Assembly (NCBI GenBank): GCA_050246595.1 | Contig: JBFWVT010000056.1 | Span: 1-31,073 of the forward strand | DNA length: 31,073 nucleotides | Source: DATARH01 sp050246595 | Lineage (GTDB): Bacteria; Pseudomonadota; Alphaproteobacteria; ATCC43930; CGMCC-115725 | Reading direction: 5' to 3' | Shown here: one piece after another, positions 18,716-27,751 of the stretch | How the letters are laid out: every line of letters begins with the position of its first letter | How positions within the stretch are numbered: the first letter of the stretch is position 1 | Notes under the pieces: generated by a model | Databases searched by the model: none | Told to the model about the DNA's origin: nothing | What the model saw: only the letters and a program-made list of their open reading frames with translations | Translations under genes and position numbers: made by a program

Positions 18716-19927
18716 ATGTTGAAATATTGGACACGTGCCGCCATGATTGTCGGGCTGGCATTGTTTCCGGCGACCGAATCCGCTCGGGCGGCCAGCTATC
18801 CCGCCTACATTCCGCCCGACACCGAACTGTTCTACAACGATTACACGACATCGCCGAGCGGGGTGTATTACGCCGTCTTTGTCTCTCAAACCATTTTTCC
18901 CTCGACTCCCAGCTATGAGTTCTGGATTGTACCCGGCTCCAATCCAAGCGTAGCACCCTGCTGCCTCGGTTATAATCCCCTGACTATCTTGTCCGATACC
19001 AGCCTGGGGGGCTTTTTCGCCCATATGCAGCCGGACGGAAATTTTGTCGTCTATACCTCCGCGACAGGGACGGATCAAGGCACAGTCATTCCGGTGGCTG
19101 CGACGAACAGTCAGCAATCGGCGGGAGGGCCCTATTTTGCCCAGGTCGGGGACGACGGCAGTTTCACGATCTACTCCGGATCGGATCCGGTAAACTTTAA
19201 CAACGGTCCAGTATACACCGCACAAAACAACAGCCACGGCGCCGTCACCAGCATAAATCTACTCGATATTGACTATGATTTCAGCAAAGCGAATATCCTG
19301 TCGATGACCGGAGTTGGCTGGTACAATACCGACTTTGTCAATCCTACCGACATTCCAGATCAGGTGGTGGCGCAGCAGAACATCAGCTATACGCAGACCG
19401 CAACCTTGACCTTCAGCGTCGCGGATGCCATCGGCGAGAGCATCAGCGGCAACGTCACTTTTGGCGTCCCGGGCATCGTAAAAGATTCACTCGGCTTCTC
19501 GATCACCAACACGACCACCATCACGCACGGCAAAGCGGATTCCGACTCCAGCACGGTCACCTTCATCGCCGGTTCACGGCCGGTATTGCCGCCCCACACC
19601 ACGTACAACGTTCAGATCACCGGCACGGAGGCGACTTATACCATCCCTTACTCATGGTCCGGGGTCGCGACCTATGAGGACGGCACGACCGCCAACGTCG
19701 TCGGTGACGGTATCTTCAAAGGTGCGTCCCAGGGTAATTTCCTGGTGACAACAACCTGCGTTCTGGCGGTGCTGCCGCAGACCTGCGAGCCGGGCAGCAC
19801 CACTGTCCCGGCCCTTATATCTCCGGTTGACGAACCCGGAGCGGCGACGATCCTGTCGATGGCTCTGGTCGGGTTCATGGCTGCGCGCCGTTTCTTCACC
19901 TCCAGAGCGAGATCACGATTTGCCTGA
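18716..19927 (+). CDS. Secreted B-lectin-like plus aerolysin/ETX-MTX2-like protein with PEP-CTERM-like tail
   Basis: A 403-residue protein from ATG 18716, preceded by AGGGGGAAC. Residues 1-25 are a signal peptide ending ESARA. Residues 33-170 contain two strands of the bulb-lectin type: MQPDGNFVVYTSA at 104 and QVGDDGSFTIYSG at 143, matching the 'QxDGNxVxY' mannose-binding pattern in degenerate form. Residues 220-340 are rich in alternating Thr/Ser and contain TATLTFSVADAIGESISGNV, TTTITHG, VLPPHTTYNVQITG and IPYSWSGVATYEDG, a pattern like the pore-forming region of aerolysin/ETX-MTX2 beta toxins. The tail VDEPGAATILSMALVGFMAA followed by RRFF looks like a PEP-CTERM sorting signal with DEP in place of PEP. 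Domain calls are pattern-based and moderately confident. The gene is more AT-rich than its neighbours. Confidence 0.6.
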   Translation: MLKYWTRAAMIVGLALFPATESARAASYPAYIPPDTELFYNDYTTSPSGVYYAVFVSQTIFPSTPSYEFWIVPGSNPSVAPCCLGYNPLTILSDTSLGGFFAHMQPDGNFVVYTSATGTDQGTVIPVAATNSQQSAGGPYFAQVGDDGSFTIYSGSDPVNFNNGPVYTAQNNSHGAVTSINLLDIDYDFSKANILSMTGVGWYNTDFVNPTDIPDQVVAQQNISYTQTATLTFSVADAIGESISGNVTFGVPGIVKDSLGFSITNTTTITHGKADSDSSTVTFIAGSRPVLPPHTTYNVQITGTEATYTIPYSWSGVATYEDGTTANVVGDGIFKGASQGNFLVTTTCVLAVLPQTCEPGSTTVPALISPVDEPGAATILSMALVGFMAARRFFTSRARSRFA

Positions 19928-20012
19928 TCGCAGCTTGAACAACAGCCATTCAAAATTTCGGGTCGGCATATCGCGGCGCCGATTGGGTGCTGCATAAATC
20001 AGGGAGGATCGT

Positions 20013-21695
20013 ATGTCGGCCGCGGAATTTATCACAGCGCGGGATTTTCTGATCGCCTGCCGCGCGGATTACGAGCGGGCCTATGGGGAGTTTCAATGGC
20101 CGGTGCTCGACCGCTTCAACTGGGCGCTCGACTATTTCGATCCGATGGCGTATCGTAATAACGGGACGGCGCTGTGGATCGTCAACGAGGGCGGCGGCGA
20201 GCAGAAGCTCAGCTTTGCCGAGATTGCCGAGCGCTCGAACCGGGTGGCCAATTATTTGCGGGCGCTCGGCGTCAGACGCGGCGACCGGATATTGCTGATG
20301 CTCGGCAATGTCGTGCCGCTGTGGGAGTCGATGCTGGCGGCGATCAAGCTCGGCGCGGTCGTGATCCCGGCGACGACGCTGTTGACCCGCGACGACCTGA
20401 TCGACCGCTTCGAGCGCGGCCGCGCCCGTCATGTGATCACCGGCGCCGACAATACCGCGAAATTCGCCGAGGTGCCGGGCGATTACACGCGGATTGCGGT
20501 GGGCGGCGCGGCCGGCTGGCATTGTTACGAGGACGCCTACGACGCCTCGGCCGAATTCGTGCCGGATGGCGAGACGCGGGCCGACGATCCGCTGCTGCTG
20601 TATTTCACGTCGGGCACGACGGCGCGGCCGAAGCTGGTCCTGCACAGCCATCAGAGCTACCCGGTCGGCCATCTCGCGACGATGTACTGGATCGGTCTCG
20701 AACCGGGCGACATCCACCTCAACATCTCGTCACCGGGATGGGCGAAACACGCCTATAGCTGCTTTTTCGCGCCATGGAACGCCGGCGCGGGCGTGTTCAT
20801 CCTGAACCAGACCCGGTTCAACGCGCCGGCGCTGCTCGATGCGTTGGCCGCTCACCGCGTCACGACCTTCTGCGCGCCGCCGACGGTGTGGCGCATGCTG
20901 ATCCAGGAAGACATCAAGTCGCGCAAGGTGGCGTTGCGCGAGGTGCTGAGCGCCGGCGAGCCGTGCAACCCGGAGGTCATCGAGCAGGTCCGCGCCGCCT
21001 GGGGGCTGACCATCCGCGAGGGCTACGGCCAGACCGAGACGACGTTGCAGATCGGGTATTTTCCGGGACAGGAAATCAGGCCCGGCGCAATGGGCCGGCC
21101 GACGCCGGGCTACCGGGTGCGACTCCTGGACGAGAACGGGCGGGAGCAGGACGAGGCGGAGGTGTGTCTTGCGCTCGACCCGCCGCCGCTCGGGCTGATG
21201 CAGGGGTATCAGGGGGACGACGGCGCGGTCGTGCCGCTCTCAGGCTCGGTCTACCGCACCGGCGATATCGCAATGCGCGACCCCGACGGGCATTTCACCT
21301 ATGTCGGCCGCGCCGACGATGTGTTCAAAGCCTCCGACTACCGGATCAGCCCGTTCGAGCTGGAAAGTGCGCTGATCGAGCACCCGGCGGTGGCCGAGGC
21401 GGCGGTCGTGCCCTCGCCCGACCCGGTGCGCCTCGCGGTGCCAAAGGCGTTTGTTCTGCTGGCGCCGGGCCACAACGCGCCGGACCGCGAGACGGCGCTG
21501 TCGGTCTTCCGCCATCTGCGCGCCCATCTCGCGCCGTTCAAGCGGGTGCGCCGGATCGAATTCTCCGAATTGCCAAAGACGATCTCGGGCAAGATCCGGC
21601 GGGTCGAATTGCGCGCCGCCGAGCGGCGGAGCCGCGACGCCGGCGAGCGCGGGGCGCGCGAATTCTGGGAAGAGGATTTCCCTGAATTGCGCTGA
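20013..21695 (+). CDS. AMP-dependent acyl-CoA synthetase/ligase
   Basis: A 560-residue member of the ANL (adenylate-forming) superfamily that activates a carboxylic acid with ATP and joins it to CoA. The ATP-binding loop YFTSGTTARPKLVLHSH begins at 197. GYGQTETTLQ is the A5 motif, YRTGDIAMRDPDGHFTYVGR the A7 region, and DVFKASDYRISPFELE the A8 hinge. The catalytic Lys of A10 is in LPKTISGKIRRVE at about 527. The start at 20013 has AGGGAGG seven bases upstream. It resembles medium-chain acyl-CoA or acetyl-CoA-synthetase-like ligases (for example the MACS/Acs-like group), and the substrate cannot be decided here. It stands alone, with repeats after its stop. Confidence 0.93.
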   Translation: MSAAEFITARDFLIACRADYERAYGEFQWPVLDRFNWALDYFDPMAYRNNGTALWIVNEGGGEQKLSFAEIAERSNRVANYLRALGVRRGDRILLMLGNVVPLWESMLAAIKLGAVVIPATTLLTRDDLIDRFERGRARHVITGADNTAKFAEVPGDYTRIAVGGAAGWHCYEDAYDASAEFVPDGETRADDPLLLYFTSGTTARPKLVLHSHQSYPVGHLATMYWIGLEPGDIHLNISSPGWAKHAYSCFFAPWNAGAGVFILNQTRFNAPALLDALAAHRVTTFCAPPTVWRMLIQEDIKSRKVALREVLSAGEPCNPEVIEQVRAAWGLTIREGYGQTETTLQIGYFPGQEIRPGAMGRPTPGYRVRLLDENGREQDEAEVCLALDPPPLGLMQGYQGDDGAVVPLSGSVYRTGDIAMRDPDGHFTYVGRADDVFKASDYRISPFELESALIEHPAVAEAAVVPSPDPVRLAVPKAFVLLAPGHNAPDRETALSVFRHLRAHLAPFKRVRRIEFSELPKTISGKIRRVELRAAERRSRDAGERGAREFWEEDFPELR

Positions 21696-21730
21696 GGTGT
21701 GGCCCGGCGGGACCGGGACGGGCGGGACCG

Positions 21731-21878
21731 CTGGAGCACGATCTGATTAGGTGGAAACACCCGCGTCATCCCCGCACGATCCCCGGATCAAGTCCGGGGA
21801 GGGGTGGGTGCAATACCGGCATCCCCAGGTTCCGCCTGCGCGGGAATGACGCTGCAACCAAACCTGATCTTGCTCCAG
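21731..21878. repeat. Imperfect long palindromic repeat
   Basis: Outer arms CTGGAGCA (21731-21738) and TGCTCCAG (21871-21878) extend inward with imperfect pairing (GATC...AGGT on both sides) to a second pair, GCGTCATCCCCGC against GCGGGAATGACGC-like bases. A central hairpin CCCCGGATCAAGTCCGGGG is nested within. This resembles dispersed intergenic palindromes of alphaproteobacteria. No target duplication is evident. It lies between the acyl-CoA ligase stop and the 99-bp MITE. Confidence 0.75.
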
Positions 21879-21891
21879 TGTGAGCCTTATA

Positions 21892-21990
21892 CCAACTGCC
21901 CCTGACCTTGACCAATGCCCCCTCCCCAACCCTCCCCCGCAAGCGGGGGAGGGGGCGGCCGCGGGATGGATCAGGCTCAGGGGCGGTTGG
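21892..21990. mobile_element. 99-bp TA-flanked MITE sharing the terminal repeat of the IS630 remnant
   Basis: Terminal inverted repeats read CCAACTGCCCCTGA on the left and CCAACCGCCCCTGA (reverse complement) on the right. TA dinucleotides flank both ends (21890-21891 and 21991-21992), as expected of IS630/Tc1-mariner target duplication. The interior is a perfect GC-rich hairpin of arms CCTCCCCCGC and GCGGGGGAGG (21931-21952). The first ten bases of the right end are identical to the end of the IS630 remnant at 783-792. The element lies directly after the stop codon of the minus-strand DUF2125 gene. Confidence 0.8.
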
Positions 21991-21992
21991 TA

Positions 21993-23015
21993 TTACTCCC
22001 ACGCGATCCGCGGGGCGCTGCCTAGACTGATCGGACCGAGCGCCATCTCGCCGTCCTGGATCGTGAACGATGTCTTGATCTGCGGCTGCCCGCGCGCGCC
22101 CGGCTTGGCGAACAGGGACAGGCCGAGACGTGCCAGGGCCGAGCCGCCAGGCGGCAGGATTCCGGCCTCGCCAAGCCCGGCGATCAGTGTGTCATAACCC
22201 TGGACCGAGCCGGAAAACGCCGCCTCGGGTTGCAGCTCGCGGTCGAACGCAAAGGTGCCCGACCCCTCGATGGCGAGGTCGCCCGAGCGCGCCGCGATCT
22301 TCTCGATCTCCATCGTTCCGCCGGCATCGCGCCAGGCTTCGGCGGTCTGCCGCGGCGGCCGGTTGGGGACCGGCCCGAGCACGGTCAGATCGAATTCCAG
22401 CGTGTCCAGCGTGTCGCGAAACGGGGCCGGGATCACCGGTTTCGGCAATTGCACATCGGCGGCCTCGACGGCAAGGCTGAGCGCCGGCTCGGTGTGGGTG
22501 CGCGGCGGCTCCGGCGGCACGGCGACCGAGATCGTCGCCGCGCGGGCCGCGATCCGCTCGCCGGCATCAAACACCGGATGCGTCAGATCGAGCGTCACCG
22601 CGATATCGCTCTCGGCGTCGATCACGGCCTCGCCGGCAACGGTCTGCACGGTCAATCGGGCGCGCGGCGTCTCCGCCGGTCCAATGGTCGCGCTCAACCC
22701 GCCCGGCACATCGATCGCCCAGGAGCGGAAATCCCACGGGCGCGCGGTCGCTTTCAGAAGCGGCACCCGGGCCTGGATCGCGCGCCCCGGCATCAGATCG
22801 CGAAACCTGATCCCGCTTGCCTCGATGCGGAACGCGAGCGGGTAGCCGCGGACCCGCAGCGTGTCCCACGAGACATCGAGCCTGTCGGGACGCTCGCGCG
22901 CGGCCCATTGCGCGATCTCGTCCGCCATGCGGTGGGCGATGAAGAACCACAGCGCGGTATACGCGCCGATCACGACAAGAAGCAGAACGAGAACGACCGT
23001 CGCGATCCGGCGCAT
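21993..23015 (-). CDS. DUF2125 family protein, membrane-anchored
   Basis: A 340-residue protein beginning with one N-terminal hydrophobic segment (TVVLVLLLVVIGAYTALWFF) that acts as an anchor or signal. The following DUF2125-type opening contains AHRMADEIAQWAARERPDRL and VSWDTLRVRGYPLAFRIEA, with the conserved 'R-G-(F/Y)-P' motif. The rest is beta-rich with repeated short strands, ending MALGPISLGSAPRIAWE. The family is common in alphaproteobacteria and its function is unknown to me; the architecture suggests a periplasmic beta-rich domain. The TAA stop at 21993-21995 immediately abuts the TA target duplication of the 99-bp MITE, so the native 3' flank has been displaced. Confidence 0.85.
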   Translation of the reverse strand: MRRIATVVLVLLLVVIGAYTALWFFIAHRMADEIAQWAARERPDRLDVSWDTLRVRGYPLAFRIEASGIRFRDLMPGRAIQARVPLLKATARPWDFRSWAIDVPGGLSATIGPAETPRARLTVQTVAGEAVIDAESDIAVTLDLTHPVFDAGERIAARAATISVAVPPEPPRTHTEPALSLAVEAADVQLPKPVIPAPFRDTLDTLEFDLTVLGPVPNRPPRQTAEAWRDAGGTMEIEKIAARSGDLAIEGSGTFAFDRELQPEAAFSGSVQGYDTLIAGLGEAGILPPGGSALARLGLSLFAKPGARGQPQIKTSFTIQDGEMALGPISLGSAPRIAWE

Positions 23016-23322
23016 GCGGCCTTATACCGGCCGGCCGGTCGAGCCGCCAGAACCGTTTCCACCCGGTTCGCGGAGGCAGGAATGCCGCAGCCGCACGCGC
23101 GCGGCCGCATGGGACGCACGGACGCGGCTCGACAAATCGGCTCGGATCATGTCGGCCATCCAAAGACGGGGGCCGCTACCCCCACCCTGCCCTCCCCCGC
23201 AAGCGGGGGAGGGGGGAGCAAGGCTTCCCGCCTGCGGGGAGGGTCGAGACGGGCCGCCCCGCAGATGGGGAAGGGTTTAAGAGGGGCGGGGCGACGGTAG
23301 GGAACCGCCGGCGCCCGCCGAA
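23016..23322. repeat. Intergenic repeat region downstream of rpsA
   Basis: About 307 bp without a credible gene. It contains a perfect hairpin at 23191-23212 (arms CCTCCCCCGC and GCGGGGGAGG) identical to the core of the MITE at 21892-21990, followed by further GC-rich partial palindromes (GCCTGCGGGGAGGG, CCCCGCAGATGGGG). It may help terminate rpsA but has no clear T-run. The part nearer 23016 holds the upstream region of the DUF2125 gene, where I see no clear promoter. Confidence 0.7.
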
Positions 23323-25056
23323 TTACCCTCGGTTGTCCTCGGCCTCGTTCTGGCGGCGACGGATCGCGGCGCCGAGGATGTCGCCGAGGCTGGCGCCGGA
23401 ATCGGACGAGCCGAATTCCTGCATCGCCCGCTTCTCCTCGTCAACCTCGCGCGCCTTGATCGACAGCGTAACCCGCCGCGTCGCCCGATCGATCGCGGTG
23501 ATTTTCGCGTCCACCCGCTCGCCGACCGCGAAACGGTCCGGGCGCTGCTCGCTGCGATCGCGCGACAGCTCGGATTTACGAATGAAACCGGGGACGTTGT
23601 CGGCCAGCATGATCTCGACTCCGCCATCGGTGATGCCCGCAATCGTGCCGGTAACAACCTCGCCCTTGCGCAGGGTCTGCATGCCCTCCTCGAACGGGTC
23701 GGTTTCGAGCTGCTTGATGCCGAGGCTGATGCGCTCCTTGTCGACATCGACATCGAGCACCTTGACCCGCACCATCTCGCCCTTGCGGTAATCCTTGACC
23801 GCGTCCTCGCCGGGGCGGTTCCAGTCGATATCGGACAGGTGGACCATGCCGTCGATATCGCCGGGCAGACCGACAAACAGCCCGAACTCGGTCGTGTTGC
23901 GCACCTCGCCCTCGACCGTGCTGCCCACGGGGTGCTCCTCGACAAAGGCCTCCCACGGGTTCGGCATGACCTGCTTCAGACCGAGGCTGATGCGGCGCTT
24001 CTGCGGATCGACATCGAGCACCATCACCTCGACCTCCTGGCTGGTCGAGACGATCTTGCCGGGATGCACATTTTTCTTGGTCCAGCTCATCTCGGAGACG
24101 TGGACCAGACCCTCGACCCCGGGTTCCAATTCGACAAAGGCGCCGTAATCGGTGATGTTGGTGACGCGGCCCTTGAACTTCGCGCCCGAAGGGTATTTCA
24201 GCTCGACCCCTTCCCACGGATCGGCTTCGAGCTGCTTCATGCCGAGCGAGATGCGCTGCGTCTCCGGGTTGAACCGGATCACCTGCACCTTGACCTGCTG
24301 ACCGATATTGAGCGCCTCGGAGGGGTGGTTGATGCGCCGCCACGCGATATCGGTGACGTGCAGCAGACCGTCGACACCGCCGAGATCGACAAAGGCGCCG
24401 TAATCGGTGATGTTTTTCACCACGCCGTTGAGGATCTGGCCTTCCTTCAGACTGGCGACCAACTCGGAGCGCTGCTCGGCGCGGCTTTCTTCGAGCACGG
24501 CGCGGCGCGACACGACGATATTGCCGCGCGAGCGGTCCATCTTCAGGATCTGGAACGGCTGCGGCGAACCCAGCAGCGGGGTGATGTCGCGCACCGGGCG
24601 GATATCGACCTGGCTGCCCGGCAGGAACGCGACGGCACCGTTCAAATCCACCGTAAAGCCGCCTTTGACGCGGCCGAAGATCGTGCCGGTGACGCGTTCA
24701 TTGGCCTGGAAATTCTTTTCGAGCTGCGTCCAGGCCTCCTCGCGCCGCGCCTTCTCGCGCGACAGCGAGGCTTCGCCGTTCTTGTCCTCCATGCGTTCGA
24801 GGAACACTTCGACGGTGTCGCCTACCTGGATCTCGGGCGCGGCGCCGCCGACCGAGAATTCCTTGAGCGGGACGCGCCCCTCCGATTTGAGACCGACATC
24901 GATCAATGCGAAATCGTTCTCGATCGCGATGACCTGGCCCTTGACGACGGTGCCTTCGAGCCCGCTGGAGCCGGATGCGACCCCGAGCGCCTCGTCGAGC
25001 AACGCGGCAAAATTCTCTTTTGTACCGATTTCGGTGGTTTCTGCTGCGACGGCCAT
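23323..25056 (-). CDS. rpsA: 30S ribosomal protein S1
   Basis: A 577-residue S1 protein that helps the small ribosomal subunit bind and unfold mRNA. Six S1 (OB-fold) domains can be counted, starting near residues 34, 121, 207, 292, 379 and 466. The central ones carry clear motifs such as VVKNITDYGAFVDLGGVDGL, HVTDIAW, RVTNITDYGAFVELEPGVEG and HVSEMSW. The first two are less conserved, as expected of ribosome-binding domains. The ATG at 25054-25056 follows an AGGAG motif at good spacing and gives MAVAAETTEIGTKENFAALL; a further 36-codon open extension is not credible. The length slightly exceeds E. coli S1 because of a charged tail. The cmk stop lies 165 bp upstream, giving the common cmk-rpsA order. 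Confidence 0.97.
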   Translation of the reverse strand: MAVAAETTEIGTKENFAALLDEALGVASGSSGLEGTVVKGQVIAIENDFALIDVGLKSEGRVPLKEFSVGGAAPEIQVGDTVEVFLERMEDKNGEASLSREKARREEAWTQLEKNFQANERVTGTIFGRVKGGFTVDLNGAVAFLPGSQVDIRPVRDITPLLGSPQPFQILKMDRSRGNIVVSRRAVLEESRAEQRSELVASLKEGQILNGVVKNITDYGAFVDLGGVDGLLHVTDIAWRRINHPSEALNIGQQVKVQVIRFNPETQRISLGMKQLEADPWEGVELKYPSGAKFKGRVTNITDYGAFVELEPGVEGLVHVSEMSWTKKNVHPGKIVSTSQEVEVMVLDVDPQKRRISLGLKQVMPNPWEAFVEEHPVGSTVEGEVRNTTEFGLFVGLPGDIDGMVHLSDIDWNRPGEDAVKDYRKGEMVRVKVLDVDVDKERISLGIKQLETDPFEEGMQTLRKGEVVTGTIAGITDGGVEIMLADNVPGFIRKSELSRDRSEQRPDRFAVGERVDAKITAIDRATRRVTLSIKAREVDEEKRAMQEFGSSDSGASLGDILGAAIRRRQNEAEDNRG

Positions 25057-25221
25057 TCGTTCTCCTCGATCCCTCCTCCGTTCCGGTTGGGAAAGGAGTG
25101 CAGGACGCCTCGCCGGGATCGGCGCGAGGCGGACAGCCGGCGAATTCGGGCGCGGCCGCATCAACCCGGCCCTGCAGGCGGAAAGAGGAAGGGAGCGGTC
25201 CGCGAGGGCATGTCGGCGCGT

Positions 25222-25932
25222 CTATGCGCCCCTGGCCCTGGCGGAGAGCGCACGCGCGATAATCTCGGAGGCCCGCTCGAACACCTGATCGGCGTCGAGC
25301 CGCGTCGTATCAATGGTCTCGGCGTCGGGAGCCGCCGCGAGCGGCGCGACCCGACGCAAGCTGTCGCGCGCGTCGCGTTCCTTCATGTCCTGCAGGACAT
25401 CGCCGTATATAGAGGTGACGCCGCGCCCCCGCAACTCCCGTACTCGCCGTTCGGCCCGCGCCTCGGGGCTGGCGGTGATGAACAGCTTTACGGCCGCATC
25501 GGGACAGACGACCGTGCCGATGTCGCGGCCGTCGAGAACCGCGCCGCGCGACGGGGCGGGCGGGGTAGCTGCGAAATCGCGCTGAAAGGCGAGCAGCGCG
25601 GCGCGCACCTCGGGGATCGCAGCAACGACCGAGGCGGCGGCGGCGACATTTTCGTCGAGCAGCCTGTCATCGGCGAGGAGGGCGGGAGCGACACGCTTTG
25701 CCGCCGCGACCGCCGCCTTGGGATCGGCCGGGTCGGCGCCCGCGTCGAGCACGAGAAACCCGGTCGCGCGGTACAGCTTGCCAGTATCGAGATGCGCCAG
25801 CCCGAAGCGTTCGGCCAGAAGGCGCGCCAGCGTGCCCTTGCCCGAGGCGGCCGGGCCGTCGATCGCGACGACAAAGGGGCGGCGTCCCGGAGGGCGGGAC
25901 GGCGGCTCGCCCGATGGCGGCGGTGACATCAA
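25222..25932 (-). CDS. cmk: Cytidylate kinase
   Basis: A 236-residue nucleoside monophosphate kinase that phosphorylates CMP and dCMP with ATP. The P-loop GPAASGKGT is at 26-34, and LDTGKLYRATG contains the CMP-binding region (an Asp-Thr-Gly-x-x-Tyr-Arg motif). VLDGRDIGTVV is the Arg-containing nucleotide-binding block, and ASPEARAERRVREL with ERDARDSLRRVAPL forms the lid. The N-terminal Pro-rich stretch of about 18 residues is longer than usual, and two adjacent ATG codons at 25932 and 25929 could each start it. The gene sits between aroA and rpsA, the common aroA-cmk-rpsA order in proteobacteria. Confidence 0.96.
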   Translation of the reverse strand: MMSPPPSGEPPSRPPGRRPFVVAIDGPAASGKGTLARLLAERFGLAHLDTGKLYRATGFLVLDAGADPADPKAAVAAAKRVAPALLADDRLLDENVAAAASVVAAIPEVRAALLAFQRDFAATPPAPSRGAVLDGRDIGTVVCPDAAVKLFITASPEARAERRVRELRGRGVTSIYGDVLQDMKERDARDSLRRVAPLAAAPDAETIDTTRLDADQVFERASEIIARALSARARGA

Positions 25933-26008
25933 TCCTCCGGTCGATTATATTGGGGGCAGCCGGGGAAGGGACTGCCTCCCTCCCCCCGCGCCCTGGCCAA
26001 CCCTAGAA

Positions 26009-26036
26009 CCGGATCTTCAGTTCAACCGAGATCCGG
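26009..26036 (-). terminator. Possible hairpin between aroA and cmk
   Basis: Perfect arms CCGGATCT (26009-26016) and AGATCCGG (26029-26036) with a 12-base loop lie in the 209-bp gap between aroA and cmk. No T-run follows on either strand, so this could be attenuation, a processing site or chance. Confidence 0.3.
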
Positions 26037-26091
26037 CCCCAGCGGAAGGCCAGGAGGAGAGTGGAGCTCATCGCCTCTACCTCCTCCTTGT

Positions 26092-26113
26092 CGGCGGGGC
26101 CCATTCCCCGCCG
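26092..26113 (-). terminator. GC-rich hairpin just after aroA
   Basis: Arms CGGCGGGG (26092-26099) and CCCCGCCG (26106-26113) pair perfectly around a six-base loop, about 30 bp beyond the aroA stop. It is positioned as a terminator, but there is no T tract. Confidence 0.35.
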
Positions 26114-26141
26114 GCAGGGAGTCTACGATGTCGATCGCCAC

Positions 26142-27503
26142 TCAGACAAAGGCAGCGCCGAGCCGCGCCATCAACGGCACAAAATCGGGAAAGCTGGTGG
26201 CGATCGGCCTGATGTCGTCGATCCGCACCGGATCGCGCGCGGCCAAGCCGAGCACCAGAAACGCCATCGCGATGCGGTGGTCGAGCCGCGTCGCGATCAG
26301 CCCGCCGCCCGGCGGCGGCGCGCCGCCCCCCTCGACGATCAGATCGTCGCCCTCGACCCGGACAGCGACGCCACAGCGTGCCAAACCCTCGGCGATGCCG
26401 GAGAGCCGATCGCTCTCCTTGACGCGCAATTCGGCGAGACCGCGCATGATCGTGCGGCCGCGCGCGCAGGACGCGGCGACAGCCAGGATCGGGTATTCGT
26501 CGATCATCGACGGCGCGCGCTCGGGCGGCACATCGATCCCGACCAGTTCCCCGGCGCGCACCAGCAGGTCGGCAACCGGTTCGCCGCCGGCCTCGCGTCG
26601 GTTCTCGAACGCGATCTCGGCCCCCATCTCGGCGAGACTTGTGAACAGCCCGGTGCGCGACGGGTTGAGCCCGACATTCTCGATCCGGACCTCGGACCCC
26701 GGCACGAGCAGCGCCGCGACAAGCGGAAAGGCGGCCGAGGACGGGTCGCCCGGCATGGTGATCGGGGCCGCCTTCAGCTCGGGCTGCCCCGCGACCGAGA
26801 TGCGCCGGCCGCCACCCGGTTCGTCCTCGACACGGACCGTCGCGCCGAAATGGCGGAGCATGCGCTCGGTATGGTCGCGGGTCGGCTCGGTCTCGATCAC
26901 GCTCGTGACGCCGGGGGTGTTGAGCCCGGCCAGCAGCACCGCCGATTTGACCTGCGCCGACGGCACCGGCAACTGATACTCGATCGGCGCCGGATCGGCC
27001 GCGCCGGTCACCGCGAGCGGCAGCCTGCCGCCCTCGCGCGCGACAAAATGCGTCCCGAACCGCGACAGCGGCTCGATCACCCGCCGCATCGGTCGGCGCC
27101 GCAAAGAGCCGTCGCCGGTGACAAAGGCGGTCAGATTGTGAGTCGCCAGAATGCCGAGCAGCAACCGCGCCGAGGTGCCGGAATTGCCGAGATCGAGCAC
27201 ATCCTCCGGCTCGCCGAGACCGCCGACCCCGACCCCGTCGACCAGCCAGCGCCCGTCCGCGGCGCGCTCGATACCGGCTCCCATGGCGCGCAGCGCCGCC
27301 GCGGTCGCGAGCACGTCCTCGCCTTCGAGAAGACCCGCGATCTCGGTACGGCCGACCGCAAGCGCCCCGAACATCAGCGCCCGGTGCGAGATCGACTTGT
27401 CGCCCGGAACCGCCACCACACCGGAAAGCGGCTTCTGCGGCCGGGTGGCGGTCAGGGCCGCCGGCATCGGCGACACGGCTTCGGGCATCTTGGGATCGGG
27501 CAT
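26142..27503 (-). CDS. aroA: 3-phosphoshikimate 1-carboxyvinyltransferase (EPSP synthase, class II-like)
   Basis: A 453-residue shikimate-pathway enzyme that joins phosphoenolpyruvate to shikimate 3-phosphate. PGDKSISHRALMFGALA carries the Lys36, Ser37 and Arg41 substrate contacts. LDLGNSGTSARLLLGI is the PEP-binding loop, VPSAQVKSAVLLAGLNTPG the central block, and LRVKESDRLSGIAEGL the second-domain motif with the catalytic Lys-Glu. The motifs RDHTE, SAQVK and LLEGED match the class II group, while the active-site loop keeps Gly in NSGTS. The ATG at 27503 gives the normal length, and an open upstream extension of 83 codons is rejected. The gene is divergent from the TIGR02300 gene with 248 bp of shared upstream DNA. 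Confidence 0.97.
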   Translation of the reverse strand: MPDPKMPEAVSPMPAALTATRPQKPLSGVVAVPGDKSISHRALMFGALAVGRTEIAGLLEGEDVLATAAALRAMGAGIERAADGRWLVDGVGVGGLGEPEDVLDLGNSGTSARLLLGILATHNLTAFVTGDGSLRRRPMRRVIEPLSRFGTHFVAREGGRLPLAVTGAADPAPIEYQLPVPSAQVKSAVLLAGLNTPGVTSVIETEPTRDHTERMLRHFGATVRVEDEPGGGRRISVAGQPELKAAPITMPGDPSSAAFPLVAALLVPGSEVRIENVGLNPSRTGLFTSLAEMGAEIAFENRREAGGEPVADLLVRAGELVGIDVPPERAPSMIDEYPILAVAASCARGRTIMRGLAELRVKESDRLSGIAEGLARCGVAVRVEGDDLIVEGGGAPPPGGGLIATRLDHRIAMAFLVLGLAARDPVRIDDIRPIATSFPDFVPLMARLGAAFV

Positions 27504-27751
27504 GGTTCGGCTCGCAACATGAGCAAAGGTCTTGCCGGAATCGTCTTGCCGTCCCACATGGATCGGCCCACAGGGGCCGCCGAGCGCGGTCGCGACGATA
27601 GTTCGGGGACAACCGCGCGCCAGCGCTCTCGGCGCTTGCCGGCGTTTCTCTTTTGACAGCCGGGGGAGGCTGTGGCAATGCCGCGCTCGTCCGACTGGTC
27701 CGCACCATCTCCGATTGCGGTGCGGCGCTGACAATTCAAGGAGCCGCTTCA

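Noticed and set aside
23170..23290. Possible CRISPR-like repeat cluster
   Set aside because: The repeats are GC-rich palindromes of differing sequence without regular spacers, consistent with dispersed intergenic hairpins.
23839..25926. Long plus-strand frame antisense to rpsA and cmk
   Set aside because: No motif, a shadow composition, and it spans two unrelated real genes.
26061..27656. Long plus-strand frame antisense to aroA
   Set aside because: A GC-driven shadow of aroA with no domain pattern.
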